Position numbers and translations under genes: made by a program
Assembly (NCBI GenBank): GCA_024663395.1
Contig: JANFAH010000005.1
Span: 1,736,001 to 1,800,000 of the forward strand
Reading direction: 5' to 3'
Origin: Pisolithus tinctorius
Taxonomy: Eukaryota > Basidiomycota > Agaricomycetes > Boletales > Pisolithaceae
DNA length: 64,000 bases
Shown here: positions 9,128 through 21,459 of the stretch, in pieces
Layout: each line of letters starts with the position of its first letter
Numbering within the stretch: the first letter of the stretch is position 1
The notes under the pieces: generated by a model
The model's database searches: none
What the model was told of the DNA's origin: nothing
Seen by the model: only the letters and a program-made list of their open reading frames with translations

Positions 9128-12038
9128 ATGTCGTTCACATCCAAGCTCAGAGATGATTTCCTTAAGGTCCCAAAGCTCTCAGCAGATGGAGAGAACTGGG
9201 TAACACACAAGGACAGGCTAATGTGGTCTTTGAATGCTCATGGGCTGCTCGGGTACATAGATGGTACTGAGACAATGCCAGTTGACCCCAAGACACTACT
9301 AAACTGGAGCAAGAGCTGGATACCTGTCTCTGCAGAGGAGAAAAAGGAAGTGACGAACTACCAAGCTACTCTAAAAGAATGGAGGCTCAGCCAAGCCATT
9401 GTCAAGCAACAAATCACTGGCACAATCCCTGACATGCTGTTCATCCAAATAAAGAGTCTTGCTACTGCACTCGATATCTGGACATACCTATCCAACCTCT
9501 TTGAGAAGTGCTCTTGTGTTGTATCAGTCAAACTGCTGAAGAAGCTCCAAACTATAAAATGCACGGAGAAAGGAAATGTCAGGGAACACTTTGACAAAAT
9601 GCAGCAAATACACAAACAACTTGCCTCAATGGGCCAAGCCCCGACAGATGAAAGCTATATGGCTATGGTCATGACATCCCTCCCAAGCTCTTATGACTCT
9701 GTCATTGGAGCAATGTCCACACTTGCAAAAGTCTCCACTTCCACTACCCTAACCACTGTGACTCTCATGGATGCAGTACAAGACGAGTATGACCATTGTG
9801 CCACAAAGCAGAAGAAGTCTAGCAATGCAGATGACACAGCATACTCGGCTGGAGGAAAGCAGAAGAAGTTTGCTGGAACTTGCTACAAATGTGGAAAACG
9901 TGGGCACCGAGCTCATGAATGCAGGTCAAGTGGGGATGACTCACAAAGTGGAGGGAAGGCTCTGAACAAAGGGAAACAAAAAGAGCATGCAGTGGTGGCC
10001 AAGGATGACAGCAGCAGCGACCCAGATGGGGTATGGCTCACACATATCAATGACAGCTATGAAGCTGAGGTCAATGAAGCTCAACCATCCCCAGAGACAT
10101 TCGCTACTGGTGCGTACACGAGACCACCGAGCTACACTACTCTGTACAACTCTGGAGCCTCTCGTCACATGTTGTCATACAAGGAAAACTTTGTCAACTA
10201 TAAGTCCATTACTCCCAAACCCATCACTGCAGCAGACAAACAAACCTTCGAAGCCATTGGAAAAGGAGATGTGTACATATCCCTACCAAATGGCAACTCA
10301 CCAACTCGTATCCTCTTGAAGGATGTCCTCCATACACCTAAGATCGGCATGACCCTGGTATCCATTAGCTGCCTGGATGCAAATGGATATGCCATACTCT
10401 TCCATGACTCATGCTGCAAGATCTTTAATGGACAAAAGAAACTCCTTGGGGAAGTACCAGTCAGCAGCAGCCTCTATACAACCAAAGCCATGCAGAAGGT
10501 TTATGCAGGCTTGGCAAACTCGAGAGTAACCCTTACCATGGAAGATATCCATGCACAGCTCAGCCATATATCACCAGACACTATTAAACAAATGCTAAAG
10601 GACAGCATTGTAACTGGAATAAGCCTAGACCCTTCCCATGCAACAATTGAATCTTGCGATGCATGTGAGTATGCCAAGGCAACCTGAAAACCCATAGGAA
10701 AAATCTGAGACCCCCCACACTGAGACAAGGTTGGTGATGAAATCCATACAGACTTATGGGGACCATCCCCTGTCCAAACGAATGCAAGAAGTCAGTATTT
10801 TGTGTCATACACCGATGACCATACTCACTTTACAAGCCTGTATCTCCTGAAGTCAAAGGATGAAACCTTCGAGTCCTACCAGAAGTATGAAGCCTGGCTG
10901 CTGACACAGTTCAACACAAAGGTTAAAAGGCTTCGCTCAGACCAGGGTGGGGAATTCCTAAGCAAAGAGTTTTTACATCATCTCAGGCTGAAAGGAACAG
11001 AGAGAAAGCTCACAGCGCACGATACACCACAGCATAATGGTGTTGCTGAAAGGCTGAACCGCACACTTGTCGAATGCATATGCGCCATGCTAAATGCAAG
11101 TGGCCTCCCAAAGTCACTATGGGGAGAAGCCATAATGCATGTGAACTGGTTAAAGAACCGAACCTCCACCCACACACTCGACAAAAAGACACCCTACGAA
11201 ATGCTGTATAAAAAGAAACCAGATCTATCTAATCTACCAATCTGGGGCTGCCATGTCAAGGTCCACACAGCTGATGGTTCGAAACTGGACATGTGCATGA
11301 AGGATGGTCACTGGGTGGGCTTCGATAAGGACACAAATGCACACAGAATTTATTTCAAGGACTCATGATGTGTGGGTGTCGAACGAAATGTCCAATTCAG
11401 CTCACAGGAGGTCACCATTCCTATCGGCATGCAGCTTGAGGGGGAGAAATACATCACAGATGATGAAGGAGCATCATCCACCCCACACATAGCTGGTAAA
11501 AACAATCAGCATGCCATACAAACCACAGAAAGTGCACCTACAACACCAAGTACTCCCATTGACCACCTTGGACCAAGGTTCGAACCTGCAGCACCCACCT
11601 GTCACTCTGGCCGCACATGTGTTGAGTCAGCATATGTACAGCGCCTGTGTGAGGGCGAGGGAACATACGACGGACGAATTCCACTACCTACACTACCATT
11701 ACCTCAGGGAATACAACCAGGCTCATGACAAGAGGAGAATAGAGAGACAGCAAACCTGGGCACAATGGGGGTGATGGATGAAGATGATGATGAAGTTTTC
11801 ACCTCAGTTGCTGGGACTGTGGAGCTAGAAGGGACAGATCCCATCACGATCGAAGATGCTCATGTGAGACCTGATTGGTCAAAGTGGGAGGAAGCAATTA
11901 ATAAAGAACTTACCTTGTTGGATGAAGCACAAACATGGAGCATCATTGAGAGACTGTGCAGTGTCAACATGGTCGGCTGTAAATGGGTATTTCATATCAA
12001 ATGAAACATGGAGGGAGAAGTTGAAAAATACAAAGCGC
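9128..12038 (+). pseudogene. Copia-1 gag-pol, copy 1, cut by the duplication junction
   Basis: Starts at ATG 9128 (MSFTSKLRDDFLKVPKL). Domains in order: UBN2-type gag (residues ~1-210), CCHC knuckle CYKCGKRGHRAHEC (~255-268), protease in which the active D-S-G reads N-S-G (LYNSGASRHM), GAG-pre-integrase HH..CC region ending CDACEYAKA, integrase core (HTDLWGP, YTDDHTHF, RSDQGGEF, GVAERLNRT), and the first reverse-transcriptase block (WSKWEEAINKELTLL). One frame throughout, but broken by TGA codons at 10685, about 10707 and 10722, at 11366, 11726 and 12002, most where CGA is expected. At 12038 the duplication junction replaces the rest. Confidence 0.92.
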
Positions 12039-12084
12039 TATCTTCATGCCCACTATATCACTGTAACTCTTGATTCATAGTACT

Positions 12085-12752
12085 TGTCACAACCATGCAT
12101 TTACTCTAAGTCCCTACTCACTCCACACCCCACTCCACTGCTCATTCACACTCTCTGCACCAACTCTGCCTGCACTCTACCATTTATGAGTCTCCTCCAC
12201 TCTGCCTTCTGTTGGACTTGTACCAGTCTCTCATCAGACCATGCAGGCCATCCTTGTGCACCACATGGTCCATCACCTGGATTGTTTCCTTTTTGGCTTG
12301 TTCTGTGTTACCTGTCATATGTTCTCCATCTTCCCTTCATTCATCATCCAGAAAGTGTTACTTGAAAACTCATGAGTCTCCATATGTCAGTCCTGATTCC
12401 AGTTACTGCACCTCCATAGCAGCATAAATGCATGTACAGTACTCCACTGTTCTTCAGTATGAATATCACCAAAGTTCCTACTCCATCTCTCTCCATCTTC
12501 TGCCTGTCAGAGTTATCTCCAAACATCTGTCTGGTCTCTTCCTCTGAAATATGAGGGCTGACATCATGCAAGGGGGTAGTGCACAAGCTAAACCTGACAC
12601 CCTCACCCTGCTCCATTTCTGCCTCAGCTGACTTTGTCCCTGCCAATCCTCCACTAGTCAGAGTTCCATTCATCTGTGTCAGACTTGCTTCCACACCTCT
12701 CTCCAGACCTGGTTAAGCATCAGAGTTGATTGGAGTAGGCTCAGACTTGACA
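12085..12752 (+). repeat. CpG-decayed solo LTR, gypsy family 1 (copy 2)
   Basis: Copy of the solo LTR at 5226-5893, brought by the 6,859-bp tandem duplication; no difference was noticed. Confidence 0.87.
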
Positions 12753-12921
12753 GTGCTCTATAGAACCATATGTGTCTTGCTTAATTCACTTGCTCTATAT
12801 GTTCCTTGGCATCCATTCCACTTATACATCTACCTTTCTGAGATAAGTTGTCATTAGAACAGTTAGAACAACCACTGTTTTCCTGATGCATGGAGAATCC
12901 CCACCAGGACATGGCCTGGTA

Positions 12922-13386
12922 AAGTGGGTCTATTTAGCCTGGGGAAAACCCAGGTTCACCCTGGAAAGGGGTCTAATTAGCCTATGGGAAGCCCATGTTC
13001 TGCCTGGAAAGCAGGTCTATTTATCCTGGGGAAACCCAGGTCAGCCTAGAATGTAGGTCTATTTAGCCTGGGGAGTCCAGGTTCACCCTGGAGAGCAGGT
13101 CTATTTAGCCTGGGAAATCCCAGGTTCACCTGGAAAGCAGGTCTATTTAGCCTGGGGAAAGCCCAGGTTCACCTGGAAAGCAGGTCTATTTAGCCTGGGG
13201 AAAGCCCAGGATCAGCCTGGAAAGCAGGTCTATTTAGCCTGGGGAAAGCCCAGGATCAGCCTGGAAAGCAGGTCTATTTAGCCTGGGGAAAGCCCAGGAT
13301 CAACCTGGAAAGCAGGTCTATTTAGCCTGGGGAAAGCCCAGGATCAACCTGGAAAGGGGGTCTATTTAGCCTGGAGAAAGTCCAAC
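12922..13386 (+). repeat. Minisatellite with hairpin-forming ~43-bp unit (copy 2)
   Basis: Copy of 6063-6527 within the second duplication unit. Confidence 0.9.
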
Positions 13387-13600
13387 TTGGACCCCAGCTA
13401 CCCTTTCATTTGATGTATAATATATATATATTACGGAGAAAATGTTTTCTCCAACTATATCAAATTGCTGCCCTGGAGAATCTCCAGCTAGGGAATGGAG
13501 AATCTCCAGGAATGGTGGTGGAGAATCCCCAAAAGTTGGGAATTCCCAACAAAATGACACCTATTAGGTTAATACTTATATCAAAATCTCCAGACCTAAT

Positions 13601-15735
13601 AGGTCTCCAAGGGGGGTTGACTGAAGTGGATTACTGCTATTTAAACGAGCATACTGTAAAGAACTTGTACCTGCTCCCTTTAATATCTCAACTTGTGGAC
13701 AAGTTGAAAGGTTGCAAACTCTTCACGAAGATGGATCTTCATTGGGGTTACAACAATGTTAGGATCAAAGAAGGAGATGAATGGAAAGCTGCCTTCATAT
13801 GCCATCATGGTGCTTTTGAGCCCCTGGTCATGTTCTTTGGGCTTTGTAACTTGCCTGCTACATTCCAGAACATGATGAATGATATCTTTGGTGATATGGA
13901 AGATGTGCTTGTTGTCTACATTGATGACCTAATGATATTTACAAAGATGGACAATCAGGAGGAACATGATAAGATCATGCTGGAGGTGCTTAGAAGGCTG
14001 AAAATAAATGATTTGTTTGTCAAACCCCAGAAGTGTATCTTTGGACAGCAAGAGGTGGACTTCTCAGGAATGATCATTGGTGTTAATGGAGTACAAATGG
14101 ACCCTGCCAAAATCTCTGCTGTGCAGGATTGGCCTGTACCTACCAATGTTCATGGAGTTCGTGGCTTCCTCGGCCTAGCAAACTTTTACCAACATTTTGT
14201 TAAGGACTTCACACAGATTGCAAAACCCCTGAACAATCTCACCAAGAAGGACCTTCCATTCATATGGGATGACAAGTGTCAGATGGCATTTGACATGCTA
14301 AAAGAAGCCTTCACCACTGCCCCTATCCTTATGTTCCCCAATCAGGATTGGAAGTTTCAGTTAGAAATGGATGCTTCAGACTATGCCACTGGAGCAGTGC
14401 TCTCAGTAGAACGTGACGACAGTCTCTGGAGACCTGTTGCCTACTCCAGTCACTCTCTGTCTGGGGCTGAACTTAACTATACAGTTCACAACAAGGAAAT
14501 GCTGGCCATTATCCATGTGCTAGAGCAATGGCATCATTACCTCGAGGTGACCCTATACCAGTTTGAAATTTGGATGGATCATCATAACCTCAAGTGGTTC
14601 ATGACCACACAGCAACTTCAACCACACCAAGCACACTGGGCACAGTACTTTAGTTGGTTTAACTGTGTTATAGTTCACAAACCTGGAGTCATGATGGGAA
14701 GACCAGATGCCCTGTCAAGATGGGAGGACTTTGTAGAAGGAAAAGAACAGGCAAAGTCAGAAGAGTCCCTGTTTATAAGTCCAAGCCAAGTCCACTTGGT
14801 AAAACTAGAAAATCCCATCATGGAAGACCTGCAGACCAAGTCCACTAGAGCCAAAGGAGTTCCCACTGGATGTGAGCTCCAAGGTGGTCTTCATTATGAT
14901 AGAGAAAAGGTCTGGGTGCCTAGTGCACTTAGGAGGAAGCTACTTAATGCTCTTCATGACTCTCCCCTAGCAGGACATTGCAGAATAAAAGGAACTTAGG
15001 AGTTGATCACATGCTGGTTCATGTGGTCTACCTTAAGACCCGATGTAGAGGAGTACATAAAGCATTGTCAAACATGTCAAGCCAGCAAGTCTGGGAACAG
15101 GCCACCTGCAGGAGAACTCAAACCCTTACCTGTCCCTGATGGGCCTTGGAGAGAGTTAATGACTGACTTTATGGGCCTTGGAGTCAAGGGATCTTCTGGA
15201 AAGTCCCATGTCCTAGTTATCATCAACAGGTTCTCCAAGGAAGCAGAGTTTATCCCCTGCACTGTGGAAGAAACAGCTGCTAGCACAGCTTGTCTTTACC
15301 TGACACATGTTTGGAAACACCATGGACTTCTGGACTCTATCATATCAGATTGAGGCCCTCAGTTTGCCTCTGCTTTTATGAAGGAACTATTTAAAATGCT
15401 GGGAGTAAAGGAAAAACTTTCTATGGCTTTCCACCCACAGACAGATGGACAAATGGAGCAGTTGAACCATGATATCCAGCAGTATTTACAGATGTATGCC
15501 AACCAGCAACAGGTTCGCTGGGAGGAATGGCTACCTTTGGCTCAGTTTGCATACAACAACTCTACCTCCTCTTCTACTGGCAAGTGCCCCTTCAAAGTTA
15601 CTTGATCCTATAGACCTAGGATGGGCATCGAACCGATGACTTCGAAGGTAGAAGCAGCAGAGGAAGTCACCAAATCTTGGTGCTAGGTCTTCCAAGATGT
15701 AAATGCAAACCTCACCAAAGCACATTCCTGGCAGA
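13601..15735 (+). pseudogene. Gypsy element B pol, 5' part (copy 2)
   Basis: Duplicate of 6742-8876 with the same stops and the same copia-1 LTR junction. It holds reverse transcriptase (YIDD at 13917-13928), RNase H and the integrase core. The identical damage shows that the element was already dead before the tandem duplication. Confidence 0.9.
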
Positions 15736-15943
15736 TGTTGTATATTCTGTCTTTCATGTTATACTTCCATCTACATCCCACTTAGTATTATGGTACGCAT
15801 TTAGCCATATTACATAATCATGTTTGTTTTTGTACTCGAGTAGCATACTCACACCTCAGTTGGCTACTTAACCCAACTGAGGTGAGCACTTCCTACATCC
15901 TGTCTTTACACTCAGCTAATAGCCCTGTAGTATATATTCTACA
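15736..15943 (+). repeat. Copia-1 5' LTR (copy 2)
   Basis: Copy of 8877-9084 carried in the second duplication unit; it precedes the gag-pol copy that is continuous to the 3' LTR. Confidence 0.92.
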
Positions 15944-15986
15944 GGTTATGAGCCCCATTGCTCACTAACTGGGAAGTCGTAGCAAC

Positions 15987-18900
15987 ATGTCGTTCACATC
16001 CAAGCTCAGAGATGATTTCCTTAAGGTCCCAAAGCTCTCAGCAGATGGAGAGAACTGGGTAACACACAAGGACAGGCTAATGTGGTCTTTGAATGCTCAT
16101 GGGCTGCTCGGGTACATAGATGGTACTGAGACAATGCCAGTTGACCCCAAGACACTACTAAACTGGAGCAAGAGCTGGATACCTGTCTCTGCAGAGGAGA
16201 AAAAGGAAGTGACGAACTACCAAGCTACTCTAAAAGAATGGAGGCTCAGCCAAGCCATTGTCAAGCAACAAATCACTGGCACAATCCCTGACATGCTGTT
16301 CATCCAAATAAAGAGTCTTGCTACTGCACTCGATATCTGGACATACCTATCCAACCTCTTTGAGAAGTGCTCTTGTGTTGTATCAGTCAAACTGCTGAAG
16401 AAGCTCCAAACTATAAAATGCACGGAGAAAGGAAATGTCAGGGAACACTTTGACAAAATGCAGCAAATACACAAACAACTTGCCTCAATGGGCCAAGCCC
16501 CGACAGATGAAAGCTATATGGCTATGGTCATGACATCCCTCCCAAGCTCTTATGACTCTGTCATTGGAGCAATGTCCACACTTGCAAAAGTCTCCACTTC
16601 CACTACCCTAACCACTGTGACTCTCATGGATGCAGTACAAGACGAGTATGACCATTGTGCCACAAAGCAGAAGAAGTCTAGCAATGCAGATGACACAGCA
16701 TACTCGGCTGGAGGAAAGCAGAAGAAGTTTGCTGGAACTTGCTACAAATGTGGAAAACGTGGGCACCGAGCTCATGAATGCAGGTCAAGTGGGGATGACT
16801 CACAAAGTGGAGGGAAGGCTCTGAACAAAGGGAAACAAAAAGAGCATGCAGTGGTGGCCAAGGATGACAGCAGCAGCGACCCAGATGGGGTATGGCTCAC
16901 ACATATCAATGACAGCTATGAAGCTGAGGTCAATGAAGCTCAACCATCCCCAGAGACATTCGCTACTGGTGCGTACACGAGACCACCGAGCTACACTACT
17001 CTGTACAACTCTGGAGCCTCTCGTCACATGTTGTCATACAAGGAAAACTTTGTCAACTATAAGCCCATTACTCCCAAACCCATCACTGCAGCAGACAAAC
17101 AAACCTTCGAAGCCATTGGAAAAGGAGATGTGTACATATCCCTACCAAATGGCAACTCACCAACTCGTATCCTCTTGAAGGATGTCCTCCATACACCTAA
17201 GATCGGCATGACCCTGGTATCCATTAGCTGCCTGGATGCAAATGGATATGCCATACTCTTCCATGACTCATGCTGCAAGATCTTTAATGGACAAAAGAAA
17301 CTCCTTGGGGAAGTACCAGTCAGCAGCAGCCTCTATACAACCAAAGCCATGCAGAAGGTTTATGCAGGCTTGGCAAACTCGAGAGTAACCCTTACCATGG
17401 AAGATATCCATGCACAGCTCAGCCATATATCACCAGACACTATTAAACAAATGCTAAAGGACAGCATTGTAACTGGAATAAGCCTAGACCCTTCCCATGC
17501 AACAATTGAATCTTGCGATGCATGTGAGTATGCCAAGGCAACCTGAAAACCCATAGGAAAAATCTGAGACCCCCCACACTGAGACAAGGTTGGTGATGAA
17601 ATCCATACAGACTTATGGGGACCATCCCCTGTCCAAACGAATGCAAGAAGTCAGTATTTTGTGTCATACACCGATGACCATACTCACTTTACAAGCCTGT
17701 ATCTCCTGAAGTCAAAGGATGAAACCTTCGAGTCCTACCAGAAGTATGAAGCCTGGCTGCTGACACAGTTCAACACAAAGGTTAAAAGGCTTCGCTCAGA
17801 CCAGGGTGGGGAATTCCTAAGCAAAGAGTTTTTACATCATCTCAGGCTGAAAGGAACAGAGAGAAAGCTCACAGCGCACGATACACCACAGCATAATGGT
17901 GTTGCTGAAAGGCTGAACCGCACACTTGTCGAATGCATATGCGCCATGCTAAATGCAAGTGGCCTCCCAAAGTCACTATGGGGAGAAGCCATAATGCATG
18001 TGAACTGGTTAAAGAACCGAACCTCCACCCACACACTCGACAAAAAGACACCCTACGAAATGCTGTATAAAAAGAAACCAGATCTATCTAATCTACCAAT
18101 CTGGGGCTGCCATGTCAAGGTCCACACAGCTGATGGTTCGAAACTGGACATGTGCATGAAGGATGGTCACTGGGTGGGCTTCGATAAGGACACAAATGCA
18201 CACAGAATTTATTTCAAGGACTCATGATGTGTGGGTGTCGAACGAAATGTCCAATTCAGCTCACAGGAGGTCACCATTCCTATCGGCATGCAGCTTGAGG
18301 GGGAGAAATACATCACAGATGATGAAGGAGCATCATCCACCCCACACATAGCTGGTAAAAACAATCAGCATGCCATACAAACCACAGAAAGTGCACCTAC
18401 AACACCAAGTACTCCCATTGACCACCTTGGACCAAGGTTCGAACCTGCAGCACCCACCTGTCACTCTGGCCGCACATGTGTTGAGTCAGCATATGTACAG
18501 CGCCTGCGTGAGGGCGAGGGAACATACGACGGACGAATTCCACTACCTACACTACCATTACCTCAGGGAATACAACCAGGCTCATGACAAGAGGAGAATA
18601 GAGAGACAGCAAACCTGGGCACAATGGGGGTGATGGATGAAGATGATGATGAAGTTTTCACCTCAGTTGCTGGGACTGTGGAGCTAGAAGGGACAGATCC
18701 CATCACGATCGAAGATGCTCATGTGAGACCTGATTGGTCAAAGTGGGAGGAAGCAATTAATAAAGAACTTACCTTGTTGGATGAAGCACAAACATGGAGC
18801 ATCATTGAGAGACTGTGCAGTGTCAACATGGTCGGCTGTAAATGGGTATTTCATATCAAATGAAACATGGAGGGAGAAGTTGAAAAATACAAAGCGCAAC

Positions 18901-20254
18901 TCGTAGCAAAAGGCTACTCGCAGGTCCATGGCATCGACTACTATGATACCTACACACCTGTCACATGCATGGCATCTATCCACACCATCCTCACTATTGC
19001 AGCACAGAACGACTGGGATGTTGATGTTTTCGACTTCCAGAGCACTTTCCTAAATGGGAAGTTGGATGACGATGAAGTAATCTACATGCAACTGCCACCC
19101 GGACTATCAGTTAACAGCAAATATAAAAATCCTGTCGCCCAACTGCATGTAGTGCTTTACGGATCAAAGCAAGGAGGTGGTACAAGCAGCTGTGTGCTGC
19201 ACTCACTACACTTGGTATGCATCATGCTGAAGCCAACTGGGGTGTTTTCTTCATGCACACAGGCCAGGACATCCTACTCCTCGCATCGCACGTCGACGAC
19301 TGCACCATCACCAGCAATAACCCTAGCTTAATTAAAAGATTCAAATCTGAAGTGGCTGCAAACTTCAAGTTAACAGATTTAGGCCCCATTTCATCCCTAC
19401 TCAGAATAAAAGTCGTGCATAATCGCTCAGCATGCATGCTCTCACTCTCGCAGGCATCCTACATCAAATCTATGCTGTCAAAATATAATTTTGTAGATCT
19501 ATGGCCCATCGTGACACCTATGGACCCCTCAGTCCAGTTCTCGACTGCCCAGTGCCTGAAAACACATGCTGAGGCTGCGTGCATGAAAAACGTGCCATAT
19601 CGTGAAGCCATTGGCTTGCTGATGCACCTAGCAGTCGCCACACACCCCGATGTGGCTTTTGCTGTTGCAATGTTGTCGCAATTCTGCAATAACCCCAGGT
19701 TAGCACATTGGGAGGGCGTAAAAAGAATATTTAGATACCTTTTAGGCATGAAAGGGCTGGCATTGATGTTCGGAGGGGATAGATATGGCCTCGAGGGCTA
19801 TACAGATGCAGATGGTGCCTTGCAGGAGCACAGGCACACCATTTCTGGCTACACCTTCCTGCTCAATGGCAGAGCAATCTCCTGGGCCTCAAAGAAACAA
19901 GAACTAATTACTTTATCTACTACGGAAGCTGAATATGTTGCCGCCACTCATGCTGCAAAAGAAGCCATCTGGCTTCATCGCCTCATCCAAGAGTTGTTCC
20001 GCCCACTCTCACTCCCAACCACAATTTATTGTGACAATCAGTCTGCAATTGCGCTCGCTCACCATGGCAATTACCATGCCCATACAAAACACATAGATGT
20101 TTGTTATCGTTTTATATGCTATGCTATTGATAATGGCTTGCTTCGCCTCATCTACTGTCCTACTGGCAGTATGGTTGCAGATACCCTTACCAAGGCTCTT
20201 CCAAACATCAAAGCCAAGCACTTTGCTTACAAGCTTGGACTCCGTGATGTTTGA
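15987..20254 (+). pseudogene. Copia-1 gag-pol, copy 2, full length but decayed
   Basis: Same start and stops as copy 1, continuing past 18897 with reverse transcriptase (VDVFDFQSTFLNG; catalytic block SHVDDCTI, D-D intact) and RNase H (YTDADGALQEHRHTISGY, STTEAEYVAA, DNQSAIALAHH, KHIDV). A single-base frameshift near 19170 joins the frame ending at 19331 with the one ending at 20254. The stop after KLGLRDV is directly followed by the polypurine tract TTGAGGGGGAG (20251-20261). Compared with copy 1 it has proline for serine (C17064) and arginine for cysteine (C18507). Length and domain order are those of a standard copia polyprotein. Confidence 0.93.
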
Positions 20255-20261
20255 GGGGGAG

Positions 20262-20469
20262 TGTTGTATATTCTGTCTTTCATGTTATACTTCCATCTAC
20301 ATCCCACTTAGTATTATGGTACGCATTTAGCCATATTACATAATCATGTTTGTTTTTGTACTCGAGTAGCATACTCACACCTCAGTTGGCTACTTAACCC
20401 AACTGAGGTGAGCACTTCCTACATCCTGTCTTTACACTCAGCTAATAGCCCTGTAGTATATATTCTACA
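20262..20469 (+). repeat. Copia-1 3' LTR
   Basis: 208 bp, TGTTGTATAT..TCTACA, following a polypurine tract; the GCAGA target duplication follows at 20470-20474. It looks essentially identical to the 5' LTR by eye, suggesting that copia-1 is much younger than its gypsy host. Confidence 0.93.
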
Positions 20470-20926
20470 GCAGAAGCAACAAGTGGATAGACACCACTCA
20501 TCTGCTCCTTCCTACTCTGTTGGATCACAGGTCTGGCTAGCTACAGACCATCTGTCCTTGAAAGAACAGCAGAGCCATAAACTTTCCAAAAAGTGGATTG
20601 GTCCATATGAAGTTCTAGAGGCACTTCCAAATGCTCTTAAGTTAAAGTTGCTGTGCAACATGAGGATCCACCCAGTTGTAAATGTCTCACAGGTTAAACC
20701 CTATCTTGGTGCTCTTGATGGGCAGCCTGTTAACAGGCCTGGACTGCAGAGGGTTACTGATGAAGGAGATGTTGAATATGAGGTTGAATATGTTGCTGAC
20801 TCCCATTTGAAATGCAGAGCTCTTCAATTCCTCATGCATTGGAGGGGATACCCTGAAGAAGATCATACTTGGGAGCCAGCCTCTGCCTTGAAGAATTCGC
20901 AGTCAGCGATCAAGGATTTTTATTGA
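20470..20926 (+). pseudogene. Gypsy element B pol, 3' end: integrase C-terminus and chromodomain
   Basis: Coding sequence resumes after the GCAGA duplication: KQQVDRH, GSQVWLATDHL, LSKKWIGPYEVLEALPNALKL (GPY/F module), HPVVNVSQVKPY, then a chromodomain (YEVEYVADSH..FLMHWRGYPEEDHTWEPASAL). It ends at TGA 20924-20926. This is the part displaced by copia-1 from the frame that stops at 8876 and 15735. No antisense gene sits in the short gap to the LTR at 21066. Confidence 0.92.
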
Positions 20927-21065
20927 TCCCACCCTGGGGCACCCTGTAAATTATCTCTCCTTTTGTTGGAAAGCTTTGACAGCTTGTTCATGCCCATACC
21001 GGAACTGTTTACTACCATTCATCCTATCTGGTCTCACCTGGAAGTTGAGCCTTAGGAGGGGATAG

Positions 21066-21400
21066 TGTAATGATTGGTAGACTTTTCACTTTGGCATTTC
21101 CCAGTTGTCTATATATATCCACCCTCTGGCTAGGGTTACACTTTAGGGATGCTTAGTCATCTTGGACTTTTCCTTTTGTTTACTCTTTCATGCTTACATG
21201 ACACTTAGTAAGGCCATGCCTCGTTGCTAGTGCATATTCACATTTGTCCAATAGTGGAGTTCTCTCTTCTGTTTACTTCTTTCCAGAACATTCTCTTGTG
21301 GCAGTATGTACAAACAGTAAGGCAGTATATAAGTCCTGTTATTTGTTGTAGCCAGCTTCTCTAATCTAGTTCATTTTGAGCTTGTCCCTCAATCAACAGG
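21066..21400 (+). repeat. 3' LTR of gypsy B (right end approximate)
   Basis: TGTAATGATTGG begins right after the purine tract TTAGGAGGGGATAG; a TATA box (GTATATAAG) lies near 21328. The right end is uncertain (CAATCAACA at 21398 or CCCAACA at 21414) because no second copy or target duplication is in the window. Confidence 0.6.
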
Positions 21401-21459
21401 TTCCACTCCCAACACTCTCTGGTTTGAAGTGATAGCTGAGAAGACTCTCATCTTTGGTT

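Larger units (their letters stand above)
5180..12038 (+). repeat. Tandem duplication, copy 1 (6,859 bp)
   Basis: The stretch starting TATCTTCATG at 5180 recurs from 12039 to 18897 head to tail at an exact offset of 6,859. The two copies appear identical except for two bases noticed through their translations: T10205/C17064 and T11648/C18507. The junction (..AAGCGC|TATCTTC..) has no microhomology with either outer flank. The unit runs from just left of a solo LTR to inside the reverse-transcriptase region of copia-1. Confidence 0.95.
12039..18897 (+). repeat. Tandem duplication, copy 2 (6,859 bp)
   Basis: Second copy of 5180-12038. It runs on without a break into the rest of copia-1 (18898-20469), so this copy is the one continuous with the original element. 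Copy 1 is cut at the duplication junction. All features of copy 1 recur here at +6859. Confidence 0.95.
8877..20469 (+). mobile_element. Copia-1 (Ty1/copia) inserted in gypsy B, enlarged by the tandem duplication
   Basis: 208-bp LTRs (TGTTGTATAT..TCTACA) at 8877-9084 and 20262-20469, flanked by a 5-bp target duplication GCAGA (8872-8876 and 20470-20474). The insertion splits the gypsy B pol, whose frame resumes right after. A third LTR (15736-15943) and a second gag-pol start are present because the 6,859-bp duplication breakpoint lies inside the reverse-transcriptase region. Without the duplication the element would be about 4.7 kb, normal for copia. Confidence 0.93.
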
